From Variovorax boronicumulans (GTDB lineage: Bacteria > Pseudomonadota > Gammaproteobacteria > Burkholderiales > Burkholderiaceae_C): a DNA stretch of 64,000 nt. The stretch is from positions 62,001 through 126,000 of the forward strand of contig NZ_JAUSSG010000007.1 of assembly GCF_030812215.1 (NCBI RefSeq). The letters run 5' to 3'. Position numbers and translations under genes: made by a program. The notes under the pieces were generated by a model that saw only the letters and a program-made list of their open reading frames with translations, was not told the origin of the DNA and made no database searches. Positions 54,810 to 62,765 of the stretch are shown here, in pieces. Numbering within the stretch: position 1 is the first letter of the stretch; each line of letters starts with the position of its first letter.

Positions 54810-56528
54810 ATGAAGGCCCTGGCGACGTTTTCCATCGCGGCCGCGCTCGCGGCCTGCGGTGGTGGAGGAGGCGGCGGCAGCGGTGGGGGCGGATTCGGCG
54901 GCGGCATCGGCGGCCTGCCGGCACCGGGCCCCGGCGCGGGATCGGACGCGGGCCCCTACCGCTACACGCAAGCCAAGACCGACGACGAAGCCGCGCGCTT
55001 CCTGCTGCAGGCCCAGTTCTCGGCCTCGGACGCGGAGATCGCCGACGTGCGCAACAAGGGCTACCTGCCCTGGCTCAGCGAGCAGTTCGGCGCACCGCGT
55101 ACGCAGTCGGCCTGGGAATGGATCGACAGCAAGCCCTTCGACTCCACCACGATCGATGCAGCCGTCTGGCGCCAGCTGATGGCGTCGGCCGATCCGGTGC
55201 GCAAGCGCTTGGCATTGGCGCTCAGCGAGATCTTCGTGGTCTCGGCCAACGAGATCGGCTCGAACTGGCCGCATCTCATGATGGCCCAGTACTTCGACAC
55301 GCTGGTGGCCGGCGTCACCGGCAACTTCCGCACGCTGCTGGAAGACGTGACGCTCAACCCCGCGATGGGCTTCTACCTGAACACCCGCGACAACCGCAAG
55401 GAGGACGGCCGGGGCCGGCAGCCCGACGAGAACTACGCGCGCGAAGTCATGCAGCTCATGACCATCGGCCTGTCGCAGCTCAACGCCGACGGCACGGTGA
55501 AGACCGGCGCCGACGGCCAGCCGCTGGACACCTACACGCAGGACGATGTGACGAACCTTGCGCGCGTCTTCACCGGCTACGTGCTCGATATCCGCACCGG
55601 GGAGCGCGAGGGCTTCAGGCCACCCAACGGCGGCGGCGCCTTCGACACCAAGGACTGGACCACGCGCCCCATGGCCTACCTGGCCGCGAACCACTCCATG
55701 CTGGAGGCGAAGTTCCTCGGCACCACCGTGCCCGGCGGCACGCCCGGGCCCGCGGCGCTGAAGATCGCGCTCGACGCGCTCTTCAACCACCCGAACGTCG
55801 GCCCCTTCATCGGCAAGCAGCTGATCCAGCGGCTGGTGACCAGCAACCCGAGCCCGGCCTACGTGAAGCGCGTGGCCGATGTCTTTGCCAACAACGGCAG
55901 CGGCGTGCGCGGCGACATGAAGAGCGTGTTCGCGGCCATCCTGCTCGACGACGAGGCGCGCGGCCCGGCCGGCCTTTCGGACCCGAACTTCGGGCGCCTG
56001 CGCGAGCCGATGCTGCGCTTCGTGCAATGGGGCCGCACCTGCGGCATCGCCTCGGCCACCGACGCCTGGAAGATCGGCATCCTTGCCGACGCGAGCTACG
56101 GCCTCGGCCAGAGCCCGCTGCGCTCGCCCTCGGTCTTCAACTTCTTCCGGCCCGGCTACGTGCCGCCATCGACCGCCATCGCCAGCAACAAGCTGGTGGC
56201 CCCCGAGTTCCAGCTGGTCAACGAAAGCAGCGTGGGCGGCTATCTCAACTTCATGCAGAGCGTGTTGCCCAACGGCTTCAACGGCAAGGACGTGATGGCC
56301 AGCTACGCGGCCGAGAAGGCGCTGGTGCTCGACCCCGCCGCGCTGGTGCGGCGGCTCAACCTGGTGCTGACCGGCAACCAGTTGCTGCCCGCCACCGTCA
56401 ACCTCATCACCACCGCGCTGGCCACGCCCAACCTCACGGCGGCGAGCAGCGATGGCGCAAAGCTCAATCGCATCTGCGCCGCCGTCCTCCTGGTGATGGG
56501 GTCGCCCGAATACCTTGTGCAGAAATAA
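54810..56528 (+). CDS. DUF1800 family lipoprotein (COG5267)
   Basis: DUF1800/COG5267 protein of 572 residues from the preferred start. It begins 'MKALATFSIAAALAACGGGG', a lipobox-type signal with a Gly/Ser-rich linker. The core shows 'ARFLLQAQFSASDAEIADVR', 'MTIGLSQLNADGTVKTG', 'ARVFTGYVL' and 'FIGKQLIQRLVTSNPSPAYV'. The frame is open to 54702, which has a good SD (GAGGAAAAC), but the extra 36 residues have atypical codons and would put the lipobox internally. The next gene encodes DUF1501, its usual partner. Confidence 0.82.
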   Translation: MKALATFSIAAALAACGGGGGGGSGGGGFGGGIGGLPAPGPGAGSDAGPYRYTQAKTDDEAARFLLQAQFSASDAEIADVRNKGYLPWLSEQFGAPRTQSAWEWIDSKPFDSTTIDAAVWRQLMASADPVRKRLALALSEIFVVSANEIGSNWPHLMMAQYFDTLVAGVTGNFRTLLEDVTLNPAMGFYLNTRDNRKEDGRGRQPDENYAREVMQLMTIGLSQLNADGTVKTGADGQPLDTYTQDDVTNLARVFTGYVLDIRTGEREGFRPPNGGGAFDTKDWTTRPMAYLAANHSMLEAKFLGTTVPGGTPGPAALKIALDALFNHPNVGPFIGKQLIQRLVTSNPSPAYVKRVADVFANNGSGVRGDMKSVFAAILLDDEARGPAGLSDPNFGRLREPMLRFVQWGRTCGIASATDAWKIGILADASYGLGQSPLRSPSVFNFFRPGYVPPSTAIASNKLVAPEFQLVNESSVGGYLNFMQSVLPNGFNGKDVMASYAAEKALVLDPAALVRRLNLVLTGNQLLPATVNLITTALATPNLTAASSDGAKLNRICAAVLLVMGSPEYLVQK

Positions 56529-56549
56529 ACAACGCGGAGCCTTTCGTCC

Positions 56550-58025
56550 ATGTACCTGATCGACCCCGCGCGGCACAGCCGCCGCGCGTTCCTCCGCCGC
56601 ACGGGCCAGCTCGCGATGGCCGGCACCGCGCTGCCGTTCGCGCTCAACCTCGCCGCCATGGGCGAGGCCGCCGCGCAGGCCGCGCCCGGCGACGACTACC
56701 GTGCGCTGGTGTGCGTGTTTCTCTTCGGCGGCAACGACTATGCGAACACCGTCGTCACCTACGACGCCGACAGCTACGGCAAGTACAGCCTGATCCGCGG
56801 CGGCAACGGCGAGGCGGGCGGCGGCATCGCCATCGCGCGCGCCGCGCTGGCCGCGACCGAGCTCAAGCCGACGCAGGCGCTGCCCGACGGGCGCGTGTAC
56901 GCGCTGCATCCGTCGATGACGGGGCTGGCCGACCTTTTCAACAACCAGGGCAAGGTGGCGGTGCAGCTGAACGTCGGCCCGCTCATCAAGCCGCTGACGC
57001 GGGCGCAATACAACAGCAGCAACCGCCGCGACTTCCCGATTCCGCCCAAGCTCTTCTCGCACAACGACCAGCAGTCGGTATGGCAATCGTCTTCGCCCGA
57101 AGGCTCGACCGTCGGCTGGGGCGGCAACCTGGGCGACCTGGCGCTCGGGCCGAACATGGGCTCGCTCTTCACCTGCATGTCGGTGTCGGGCAATGCGGTG
57201 TTCCTCTCGGGCGACCAGGCGCTGCAGTACCAGGTGGGAACGGGCGGGGCGGTGCGCATCGGCGCGGTGAGCGGCACCGGCGGCAATCTCTTCGGCTCGG
57301 CGACGGTGAAGGCGGCCATGCAGCAGATCGCGCAACGCGAGAGCGGCCACACGCTGGAGAACGAGTACACCAAGGTCATCCGGCGCGCGGTCACGGCCGA
57401 GGGAAAGATCACCGAGGCGATCCAGTCGGACTTCGCGTCCGGCACCTTCCCGCAGCAGAACTACCTGGCCGACCAACTCAAGATGGTGGCGCGCCTGATC
57501 CGCGGGCGCGAGGCGCTGGGCGTGAAGCGCCAGGTGTTCTTCGTCTCGATGGGCGGCTTCGACCTGCACGACGACCTGATCGCGCGCCAGCCGGGGCTCA
57601 TGAAGAACCTGTCCGAAGCGCTGGTCGCCTTCCACAACCAGATGATCGTGCTCGGCGTGGCCGACAAGGTCACCGCGTTCACCGCGTCCGACTTCGGCCG
57701 CACGCTCTCGAGCAACAGCAATGGCTCCGACCACGGCTGGGGCGGCCACCACTTCGTGGTCGGCGGTGCGGTGAAGGGCAAGGCGATCTACGGCACGGCG
57801 CCGCCGGTGAGCATCACCAACACGGCGAGCGACATCGACCAGTGGCACGTGGGGCAGGGCCGCCTTTTGCCCACCACCTCGGTCGACCAGTACGCGGGCA
57901 CCCTGGCGCGCTGGTTCGGCGTGCCCGACGAGCAGCTCGACGGCATCCTGCCCAACCTCAAGAACTTCGGCGTGACGGCGCCCAGCGGCATCGCGTATCC
58001 GCGCAACGTGGGGTTCATGGCATGA
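56550..58025 (+). CDS. DUF1501 family protein (COG4102), Tat-exported
   Basis: DUF1501/COG4102 protein of 491 residues with a twin-arginine signal ('SRRAFLRRTGQLAMAGTALP'). The alkaline phosphatase-like/sulfatase-like fold is suggested by 'FGGNDYANTVVTYDADSYGK', 'FVSMGGFDLHDDL' and 'TASDFGRTLSSNSNGSDHGW'. The pair DUF1800-DUF1501 is widespread in proteobacteria, often in planctomycetes and Burkholderiales, function not established. It follows the DUF1800 gene by 21 bases and overlaps the small ORF by ATGA. Confidence 0.87.
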   Translation: MYLIDPARHSRRAFLRRTGQLAMAGTALPFALNLAAMGEAAAQAAPGDDYRALVCVFLFGGNDYANTVVTYDADSYGKYSLIRGGNGEAGGGIAIARAALAATELKPTQALPDGRVYALHPSMTGLADLFNNQGKVAVQLNVGPLIKPLTRAQYNSSNRRDFPIPPKLFSHNDQQSVWQSSSPEGSTVGWGGNLGDLALGPNMGSLFTCMSVSGNAVFLSGDQALQYQVGTGGAVRIGAVSGTGGNLFGSATVKAAMQQIAQRESGHTLENEYTKVIRRAVTAEGKITEAIQSDFASGTFPQQNYLADQLKMVARLIRGREALGVKRQVFFVSMGGFDLHDDLIARQPGLMKNLSEALVAFHNQMIVLGVADKVTAFTASDFGRTLSSNSNGSDHGWGGHHFVVGGAVKGKAIYGTAPPVSITNTASDIDQWHVGQGRLLPTTSVDQYAGTLARWFGVPDEQLDGILPNLKNFGVTAPSGIAYPRNVGFMA

Positions 58026-58384
58026 ACGACGCGAATGGAGCGCACGGCATGAAGGGAATGATCGGCTTGAATGGCGAGGAGGGCGGCACGCGCGTGTCCT
58101 TTCCGTCCAATGGCGGCAGGAAGACGTCCTCCCACATTCGCAATGCGGACATGACGCCGATGCATCCCTTCACCAGCGTCGAAGGTGCCATCGCGGCCAT
58201 CGACGCGCTGGACCGCGGGCTGCGGGAGTTCGAGCTGTCGGTGTCCGACAACCTGCAGGACTATCTCGGCGTGCAGATGGCGCAGATCACCGATCGCGCG
58301 CTGGCGCGTGGCTGGGAGCCCATCAGCTTCATGCAGAAGAATGGGTTCCGGCGCTATCGCTTCAAGGCGATGCGCCGGGCCTGA
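58022..58384 (+). CDS. Small ORF coupled to the DUF1501 gene
   Basis: 120-residue ORF that starts within the DUF1501 stop (ATGA). The C-terminal 75 residues ('MHPFTSVEGAIAAIDALDRG' to the basic 'NGFRRYRFKAMRRA') look like a small globular, helix-rich protein. The N-terminal 43 residues are low complexity, so the true start may be 58151. I do not recognise a family. Third codon positions are GC-rich, supporting coding. Confidence 0.55.
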   Translation: MNDANGAHGMKGMIGLNGEEGGTRVSFPSNGGRKTSSHIRNADMTPMHPFTSVEGAIAAIDALDRGLREFELSVSDNLQDYLGVQMAQITDRALARGWEPISFMQKNGFRRYRFKAMRRA

Positions 58385-58436
58385 ACCGTCGCTTTTCTCC
58401 TTTGTCTTTTCTCTTTCACAAGGCCCCCCGGAAACC

Positions 58437-59081
58437 ATGCGTTCGAAATTCCAGACCGCCGCCATCGGCACCCTCGCGACCCTGTTGCTTGCATCCTGCG
58501 GTGGGGGAGGAGGAGGAGGTGGCGGCGGTGGCGGTGCGTTGCCGCTCGGGTTGGGCGTTCCGCCTGCAGCCGCTCCGGCACCGGCGCCCGCACCGGACCC
58601 CGCCGCAGCACCTGCGCCAGCACCGGCGCCCAGCCCCACCGCGCTGGAAAGCTGCGGCCTGCCGGACTTCGTGCAGGACACCATCACCCGCGTGAACCAG
58701 TTCCGCAGCGAGGCGCGCACCTGCGGCGCCACGCAGTATCCGGCCGCCGGGCCCATTGCATGGAACGCGCAGCTCGATGCGGCCGCGGCACGCCATTCGC
58801 GCGACATGGTCGCCAAGAATTACTTCGATCACACCGGCTCGGACGGCAGCACCGTGGGCACCCGCGCCACCGACGCGGGCTACAAGTGGTCGGGCGTCGG
58901 CGAGAACATCGCAGCCGGGCAGAGCAGCGTCGCCTCGGCCATGAACTCGTGGCAGGGCAGCGAGGGCCACTGCCGCAACCTCATGGGCGCGAACTACAAG
59001 CACATTGCGCTGGCATGCGTGCGCGGCGGCGCGGGCAATGCCTATCCGTACTACTGGACGATGGTGCTCGGGACGCCCTGA
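58437..59081 (+). CDS. CAP-domain (SCP/PR-1) lipoprotein
   Basis: 214-residue lipoprotein: lipobox LASC, then a run of twelve glycines and an Ala/Pro linker, then a CAP domain. Core residues are present: 'WNAQLDAAAARHSRDMVAKN', 'YKWSGVGENIAAG' and 'EGHCRNLMGANYKHIALAC'. CAP domains of this type in bacteria have no established single function. Cys pairs (ESCGLP, RTCGAT, HCRN, LACV) suggest disulfides. The start at 58437 follows AAGG... with a modest ribosome site. 52 bases after the small ORF. Confidence 0.85.
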   Translation: MRSKFQTAAIGTLATLLLASCGGGGGGGGGGGGALPLGLGVPPAAAPAPAPAPDPAAAPAPAPAPSPTALESCGLPDFVQDTITRVNQFRSEARTCGATQYPAAGPIAWNAQLDAAAARHSRDMVAKNYFDHTGSDGSTVGTRATDAGYKWSGVGENIAAGQSSVASAMNSWQGSEGHCRNLMGANYKHIALACVRGGAGNAYPYYWTMVLGTP

Positions 59082-59103
59082 CCGGCATCCACGACCTCAC
59101 GCG

Positions 59104-59622
59104 TCAGTCCAGCCGGATGCGGTCCCACAGTTCGAGCGTGCGTTTGCCGATCCGGTCGACCACCTTGGCCTGCACGCTGTAGAGCCCGGTTTCGTCGGTC
59201 GGGCCGAAGCTGAAGTTCATGCTGGCCGAGCCGAGCACCAGCGCGGCCCGGGGCGGCTCCGAAGTCCAGAGTGGGCCGCCTCCGGCCGGCACGCGCTGTC
59301 CGCTGGGGGTGATCACGAAGAACTCGACCACCACATCGCACTGGCCAATGGCATTCGGCGCGCAGCCGCGCAAGAACAGCATCGCGCTGGAACGGATGCC
59401 GCGCTTCACGGTGTCGGTGACCCGCAATGTCGGTGCGCGGCTGGCGGTGTTCCAGGCCGTGCGCAGCTCGGCCTCGTCCGGGGTGATGAGCAATTGCACG
59501 TGAAGGTCGCCGTCGCTGCGCATCGACTCGGTGTCGGGAATCGGCTTGCCGGTGCTGTCGGTCCATCCCGCGGTCGACGCGAGCGGCATGAGAACAGCAA
59601 GCAGAAAGAAGAGGCGCCGCAT
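59104..59622 (-). CDS. Exported protein of unknown function
   Basis: 172-residue protein with a signal peptide ('MRRLFFLLAVLMPLASTAGW') starting at 59622, where GGAGG precedes the start. Further frame extension to 59808 is not supported. The mature part shows 'DTESMRSDGDLHVQLLITPD' and 'FSFGPTDETGLYSVQAKVVD', beta-rich, with two cysteines. I do not recognise the family. It is convergent with the CAP gene and lies downstream of the receiver gene at 59645. Confidence 0.7.
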   Translation of the reverse strand: MRRLFFLLAVLMPLASTAGWTDSTGKPIPDTESMRSDGDLHVQLLITPDEAELRTAWNTASRAPTLRVTDTVKRGIRSSAMLFLRGCAPNAIGQCDVVVEFFVITPSGQRVPAGGGPLWTSEPPRAALVLGSASMNFSFGPTDETGLYSVQAKVVDRIGKRTLELWDRIRLD

Positions 59623-59644
59623 CGGCACAAGCCTCCGGTCCTGG

Positions 59645-60007
59645 CTAGCGCGCCGGTTGGGCCAGGATCCGATCGAGCTGCGCAATGTCGATCGGCTTCT
59701 GGAGGTGATGGTCGAACAGCTCCTTGGCCGATTCGCCCGCTGCATCCTGCGCCGAAAAGCCCGAGATCGCGACCAGCAGCCGCGGCGTGCCTTCGGCCGT
59801 GCTCGCACGCAGCCGCCGCGCGACCTCGGAGCCCGGAAAGTCGGGCAGGGTGAGGTCGATCAGCGCGGCATCGAAGTGCTCCTCGGCGGCCGCGTCCATC
59901 GCCTGCTGCGCCGTGTAGGTGCAGCGGGCGGTGTGGTCTTGCAGCGTGAGCAGTTCCTGCAGGAGGTCGGCAGCGGCCTGGTTGTCGTCGACGATCAGCA
60001 CGTTCAC
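59645..60007 (-). CDS. Single-domain response regulator (receiver)
   Basis: CheY-like receiver of 120 residues. Acidic pocket Asp-Asp near residues 7-8 (LIVDDNQ), phospho-acceptor Asp51 in 'AALIDLTLPDFPGS', Thr/Ser switch and Lys in 'HLQKPIDI'. The GTG start at 60007 is chosen because no in-frame ATG lies upstream near it, with AAGAGA nine bases away. It is the last gene of the minus-strand CheR/CheB/kinase operon, 73 bases after the receiver-kinase. Confidence 0.85.
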   Translation of the reverse strand: MNVLIVDDNQAAADLLQELLTLQDHTARCTYTAQQAMDAAAEEHFDAALIDLTLPDFPGSEVARRLRASTAEGTPRLLVAISGFSAQDAAGESAKELFDHHLQKPIDIAQLDRILAQPAR

Positions 60008-60080
60008 GGCGGTTTGTCTCTTGAGTAGGTCGAAAGATGCAGTATCAACGGAATGTGTCCTGAGCGGCGTAAGGTTGTTC

Positions 60081-61298
60081 CTACGCTTGGGGCGCGGGGT
60101 TTGCCGCGGTGGCCTCCAGCGGCAGCTCGACGGTGAAGCGCGCGCCCTGGCCGGCCGCGCTTTCCACGCCGATCTGCCCGGCGTGCAGGTCCACGATCTT
60201 GCGTGTGATGTAGAGCCCGAGGCCCAGCCCGGCCGCATGCTGGCGGCTGTGCTCGGTGCGCTCGAACTGCTCGAAGATGCGCGCCTGGTCCTCGGGCGCG
60301 ATGCCGATGCCGTGGTCGCGCACGCGCACGCGCGCCATGTCGCCGGCCCGCTCGACCACCATCTCCACCGGCTTGCCGCCGCCATAGCGCAGCGCGTTGG
60401 TCAAGAGGTTGGTCAGCACCTGCTCGATGCGGAACTCGTCCCACACGCCGAGCAGCTCGGCCGGCGCTTCGAGCGCGATCGTCGAGCCCGCGGCCTCGGC
60501 CTGCTGGCGCAGGTTCTCGACCACGGCGCGGGCGAGCATCGCGAGGTCGACCGGCTTGGTCTGGATCGACAGCGCATCGCGCCGCATGCGCGTCACGTCG
60601 AGCATGTCGTCGATGAGGCGCACCATGTTGCGGATCTGCCGCTGGTCGCGCTCGATCATCGCGGGCAGCCGCTCGGGCGAGAAGCTCGCGAGGTTCCCCT
60701 TGGCCAGGTGCAGCTGGCGCAGCTGGGCCTCCAGGTAGAGCGTATTGAGCGGCGTGCGCAGCTCGTGCGAGACCATCGACATGAAGTCGTCGCGCATGCG
60801 CACCGCGCGCTCCAGCTCGAGCTGGGTGTGCTGCAGCTGCTGCACCAGCTCTTCCTGCTTCCGGTGCGCGGCCGCGAGCAATTCCATTTCGTGGCGCAGC
60901 GCCTTCCTGTGCTGGTAGAGGTCGACGAACACGTTCACCTTGCTGACCACCGCGTGCGGATCGAGCGGCTTGTGCAGGAAGTCGACCGCGCCGCTCTCGT
61001 AGCCCTGGAAGGCGTAGTTCAGCTCGCGCCCCGCGGCGCTCACGAAGATGATGGGGATGTGCCGCGTGCGCTCGGTGCCGCGCATCATCTCGGCCAGCTC
61101 GAAGCCGTTCATGCCGGGCATCTGCACGTCGACGATGGCGAGCGCGAATTCATGCTCCAGCAGCAGCGAGAGTGCTGCCTCGGCCGAGCCGGCGCGGTAC
61201 ACGACGCGGTCGGGCGAGCGGATCAGCGCCTCGAGCGCCAGCAGGTTTTCCGGCAGGTCATCGACGATCAGCAGCTTGCTTTGGACGTCAATGGGCAT
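60081..61298 (-). CDS. Receiver-histidine kinase hybrid protein
   Basis: 405-residue cytoplasmic signalling protein. Receiver domain (about 5-125) with Asp57 ('LAIVDVQMPGMNGF') followed by a coiled linker and a HisKA/HATPase module: H-box with His178 ('SMVSHELRTPLNTL'), N-box 'LTNLLTNALRYGG', G-box 'DHGIGIAP' and 'GLGLGLYITRKIVD'. It has no membrane helix. The start overlaps CheB by 11 bases, so it is in the operon. It likely takes phosphate from the multi-receiver protein or passes it to the single receiver. Confidence 0.9.
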   Translation of the reverse strand: MPIDVQSKLLIVDDLPENLLALEALIRSPDRVVYRAGSAEAALSLLLEHEFALAIVDVQMPGMNGFELAEMMRGTERTRHIPIIFVSAAGRELNYAFQGYESGAVDFLHKPLDPHAVVSKVNVFVDLYQHRKALRHEMELLAAAHRKQEELVQQLQHTQLELERAVRMRDDFMSMVSHELRTPLNTLYLEAQLRQLHLAKGNLASFSPERLPAMIERDQRQIRNMVRLIDDMLDVTRMRRDALSIQTKPVDLAMLARAVVENLRQQAEAAGSTIALEAPAELLGVWDEFRIEQVLTNLLTNALRYGGGKPVEMVVERAGDMARVRVRDHGIGIAPEDQARIFEQFERTEHSRQHAAGLGLGLYITRKIVDLHAGQIGVESAAGQGARFTVELPLEATAANPAPQA

Positions 61299-61896
61299 GG
61301 ACGGCCTCCAGTTGCAGGAGCAGGGCGCGAAGCTCGCGCAGCGGTAGCACGTGGTCGGGGGCGTGTCGCGCGAGGGCGGCGTTGGGCATGATGGAAATCA
61401 GGGCTTCTTTGGGGTCCTGCACGGCGGTGAGTCCGCCGGCCAGGTGAATGCGATGCAGGCCTTCGGCGCCGTCGTCGTTGGCGCCGGTCAGTAGAAAACC
61501 GGCCAGCATCGGGCCGTAGGCGTCGGCGGCCGAGGCCATCAGCACGTCGATGGACGGCCGCGAGAACAGCACCGGCGCCTCGCAACTGAGCGAGAAGCAA
61601 CGCTCCCGCTCGATCGACAGGTGGTAGCCGGGCGGCGCGAAGTAAAGAGTGCCGGCTGCAACCGGCATCTTGTCGGCGGCCTCGCACACGGAGAACGGCA
61701 CGCGCAGCGCGAAGATCTCGGCGAGGTGGCTGTCGTGGTTCTCGGGCAGGTGCAGCACCACCGTCATCGGCAGGCGCCAGCCGGCGGGCAGCCCGTCGAG
61801 CAGGACCATGAGCGCGTCGATGCCGCCGGCCGAGGCGCCGAGCACGACCATGTCCACGCGCTTGCGGGTGTAGGGGCGAGGCAGCGTCGTCGTCAT
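61288..61896 (-). CDS. cheB: CheB-type protein-glutamate methylesterase domain protein
   Basis: 202-residue protein consisting only of the CheB catalytic domain, with no receiver. The triad is Ser22 ('VVLGASAGGIDAL'), His49 ('VVLHLPEN') and Asp142 ('LTGANDDGAEGL'). Regulated CheB proteins carry a receiver at the N-terminus; here it is missing, perhaps because receivers are supplied by neighbours. Start 61896 overlaps CheR stop by ATGA. This suggests a non-motility, CheR/CheB-coupled hybrid kinase system rather than chemotaxis, as no MCP, CheA or CheW is nearby. Confidence 0.9.
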   Translation of the reverse strand: MTTTLPRPYTRKRVDMVVLGASAGGIDALMVLLDGLPAGWRLPMTVVLHLPENHDSHLAEIFALRVPFSVCEAADKMPVAAGTLYFAPPGYHLSIERERCFSLSCEAPVLFSRPSIDVLMASAADAYGPMLAGFLLTGANDDGAEGLHRIHLAGGLTAVQDPKEALISIMPNAALARHAPDHVLPLRELRALLLQLEAVHAH

Positions 61897-62765
61897 GTCG
61901 CCTTGCGGTAGATGCGCTCGGCGCGGGCGTGCGGCGCGAAGCGGTCTGCGTAGCCGGAGAAGTCGATGCTTTCCTTGGATCCGAGGCCCAGGAAGCCGCG
62001 GTGCGACAGCGACTCGTGAAAGAGCCCGAGCGCGCGGTCCTGCAACAGCCGGTTGAAGTAGATGAGCACGTTGCGGCACGACACCAGCTGCGTCTCGGCG
62101 AACACGCTGTCGGTCGCCAGGCTGTGGTCCGCGAAGATGACGTCGGCGCACAACGAGGGGTCGAAGCGCGCCGCGTCGTAGGCGGCGGTGTAGTAGTCGG
62201 AGAACGCACTGCGTCCGCCCGCGCGCTGGTAGTTGGTGGTGTAGCCGCGAATCGCCTCCAGCGGAAAGATGCCCTGGCGCGCCTTCTCGAGCGAGGCCGG
62301 GTTGATGTCGGTGGCGTAGATCTGGGTGCGCTCGAGCAGGCCTTCCTCGCGCAGCAGGATCGCGAGAGAAAACACTTCCTCGCCCGTGCTGCAGCCCGCC
62401 ACCCACACCTTCACCGACGGGTAGGTGTGCAGGATCGGCACGACCTGATCGCGCAGCGCCAGAAAGTAGGCCGGGTCGCGGAACATCTCGCTCACCGGGA
62501 TCGTCAGGAACTGCAGCAGCCGGCCGAAAAGCCCCGCGTCGCGCAGCACTTTTTCCTGCAGCGCCGAGATGCTCGGCAGCCCGAGCTGGTCGAGCGCGTA
62601 GAGCACGCGGCGCTTCTGCGAGGCCGTGGTGTAGTTGCGGAAGTCGTAGCTGTACTTGAGATAGATGGCCTCCATGAGCAGGCGCAGCTCGATCTCCGTG
62701 TCGCTCAGCGGCTGAAGCGGCGAGGGCGGGGATGACGGAAGGGATGAGGGCGGCTTGTCGGTCAC
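61893..62765 (-). CDS. cheR: CheR-type protein-glutamate methyltransferase
   Basis: S-adenosylmethionine-dependent methyltransferase, 290 residues. The N-terminal helical part is followed by the SAM-binding motif 'VWVAGCSTGEEVFSLAILL', 'IYATDINPASLEKARQG' and 'CRNVLIYFN'. The start is a GTG at 62765 which overlaps the upstream stop (GTGA); the open frame continues to 62864 without family similarity. Pairs with CheB just downstream. Together they would methylate and demethylate an as yet unidentified receptor or kinase. Confidence 0.9.
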   Translation of the reverse strand: MTDKPPSSLPSSPPSPLQPLSDTEIELRLLMEAIYLKYSYDFRNYTTASQKRRVLYALDQLGLPSISALQEKVLRDAGLFGRLLQFLTIPVSEMFRDPAYFLALRDQVVPILHTYPSVKVWVAGCSTGEEVFSLAILLREEGLLERTQIYATDINPASLEKARQGIFPLEAIRGYTTNYQRAGGRSAFSDYYTAAYDAARFDPSLCADVIFADHSLATDSVFAETQLVSCRNVLIYFNRLLQDRALGLFHESLSHRGFLGLGSKESIDFSGYADRFAPHARAERIYRKAT

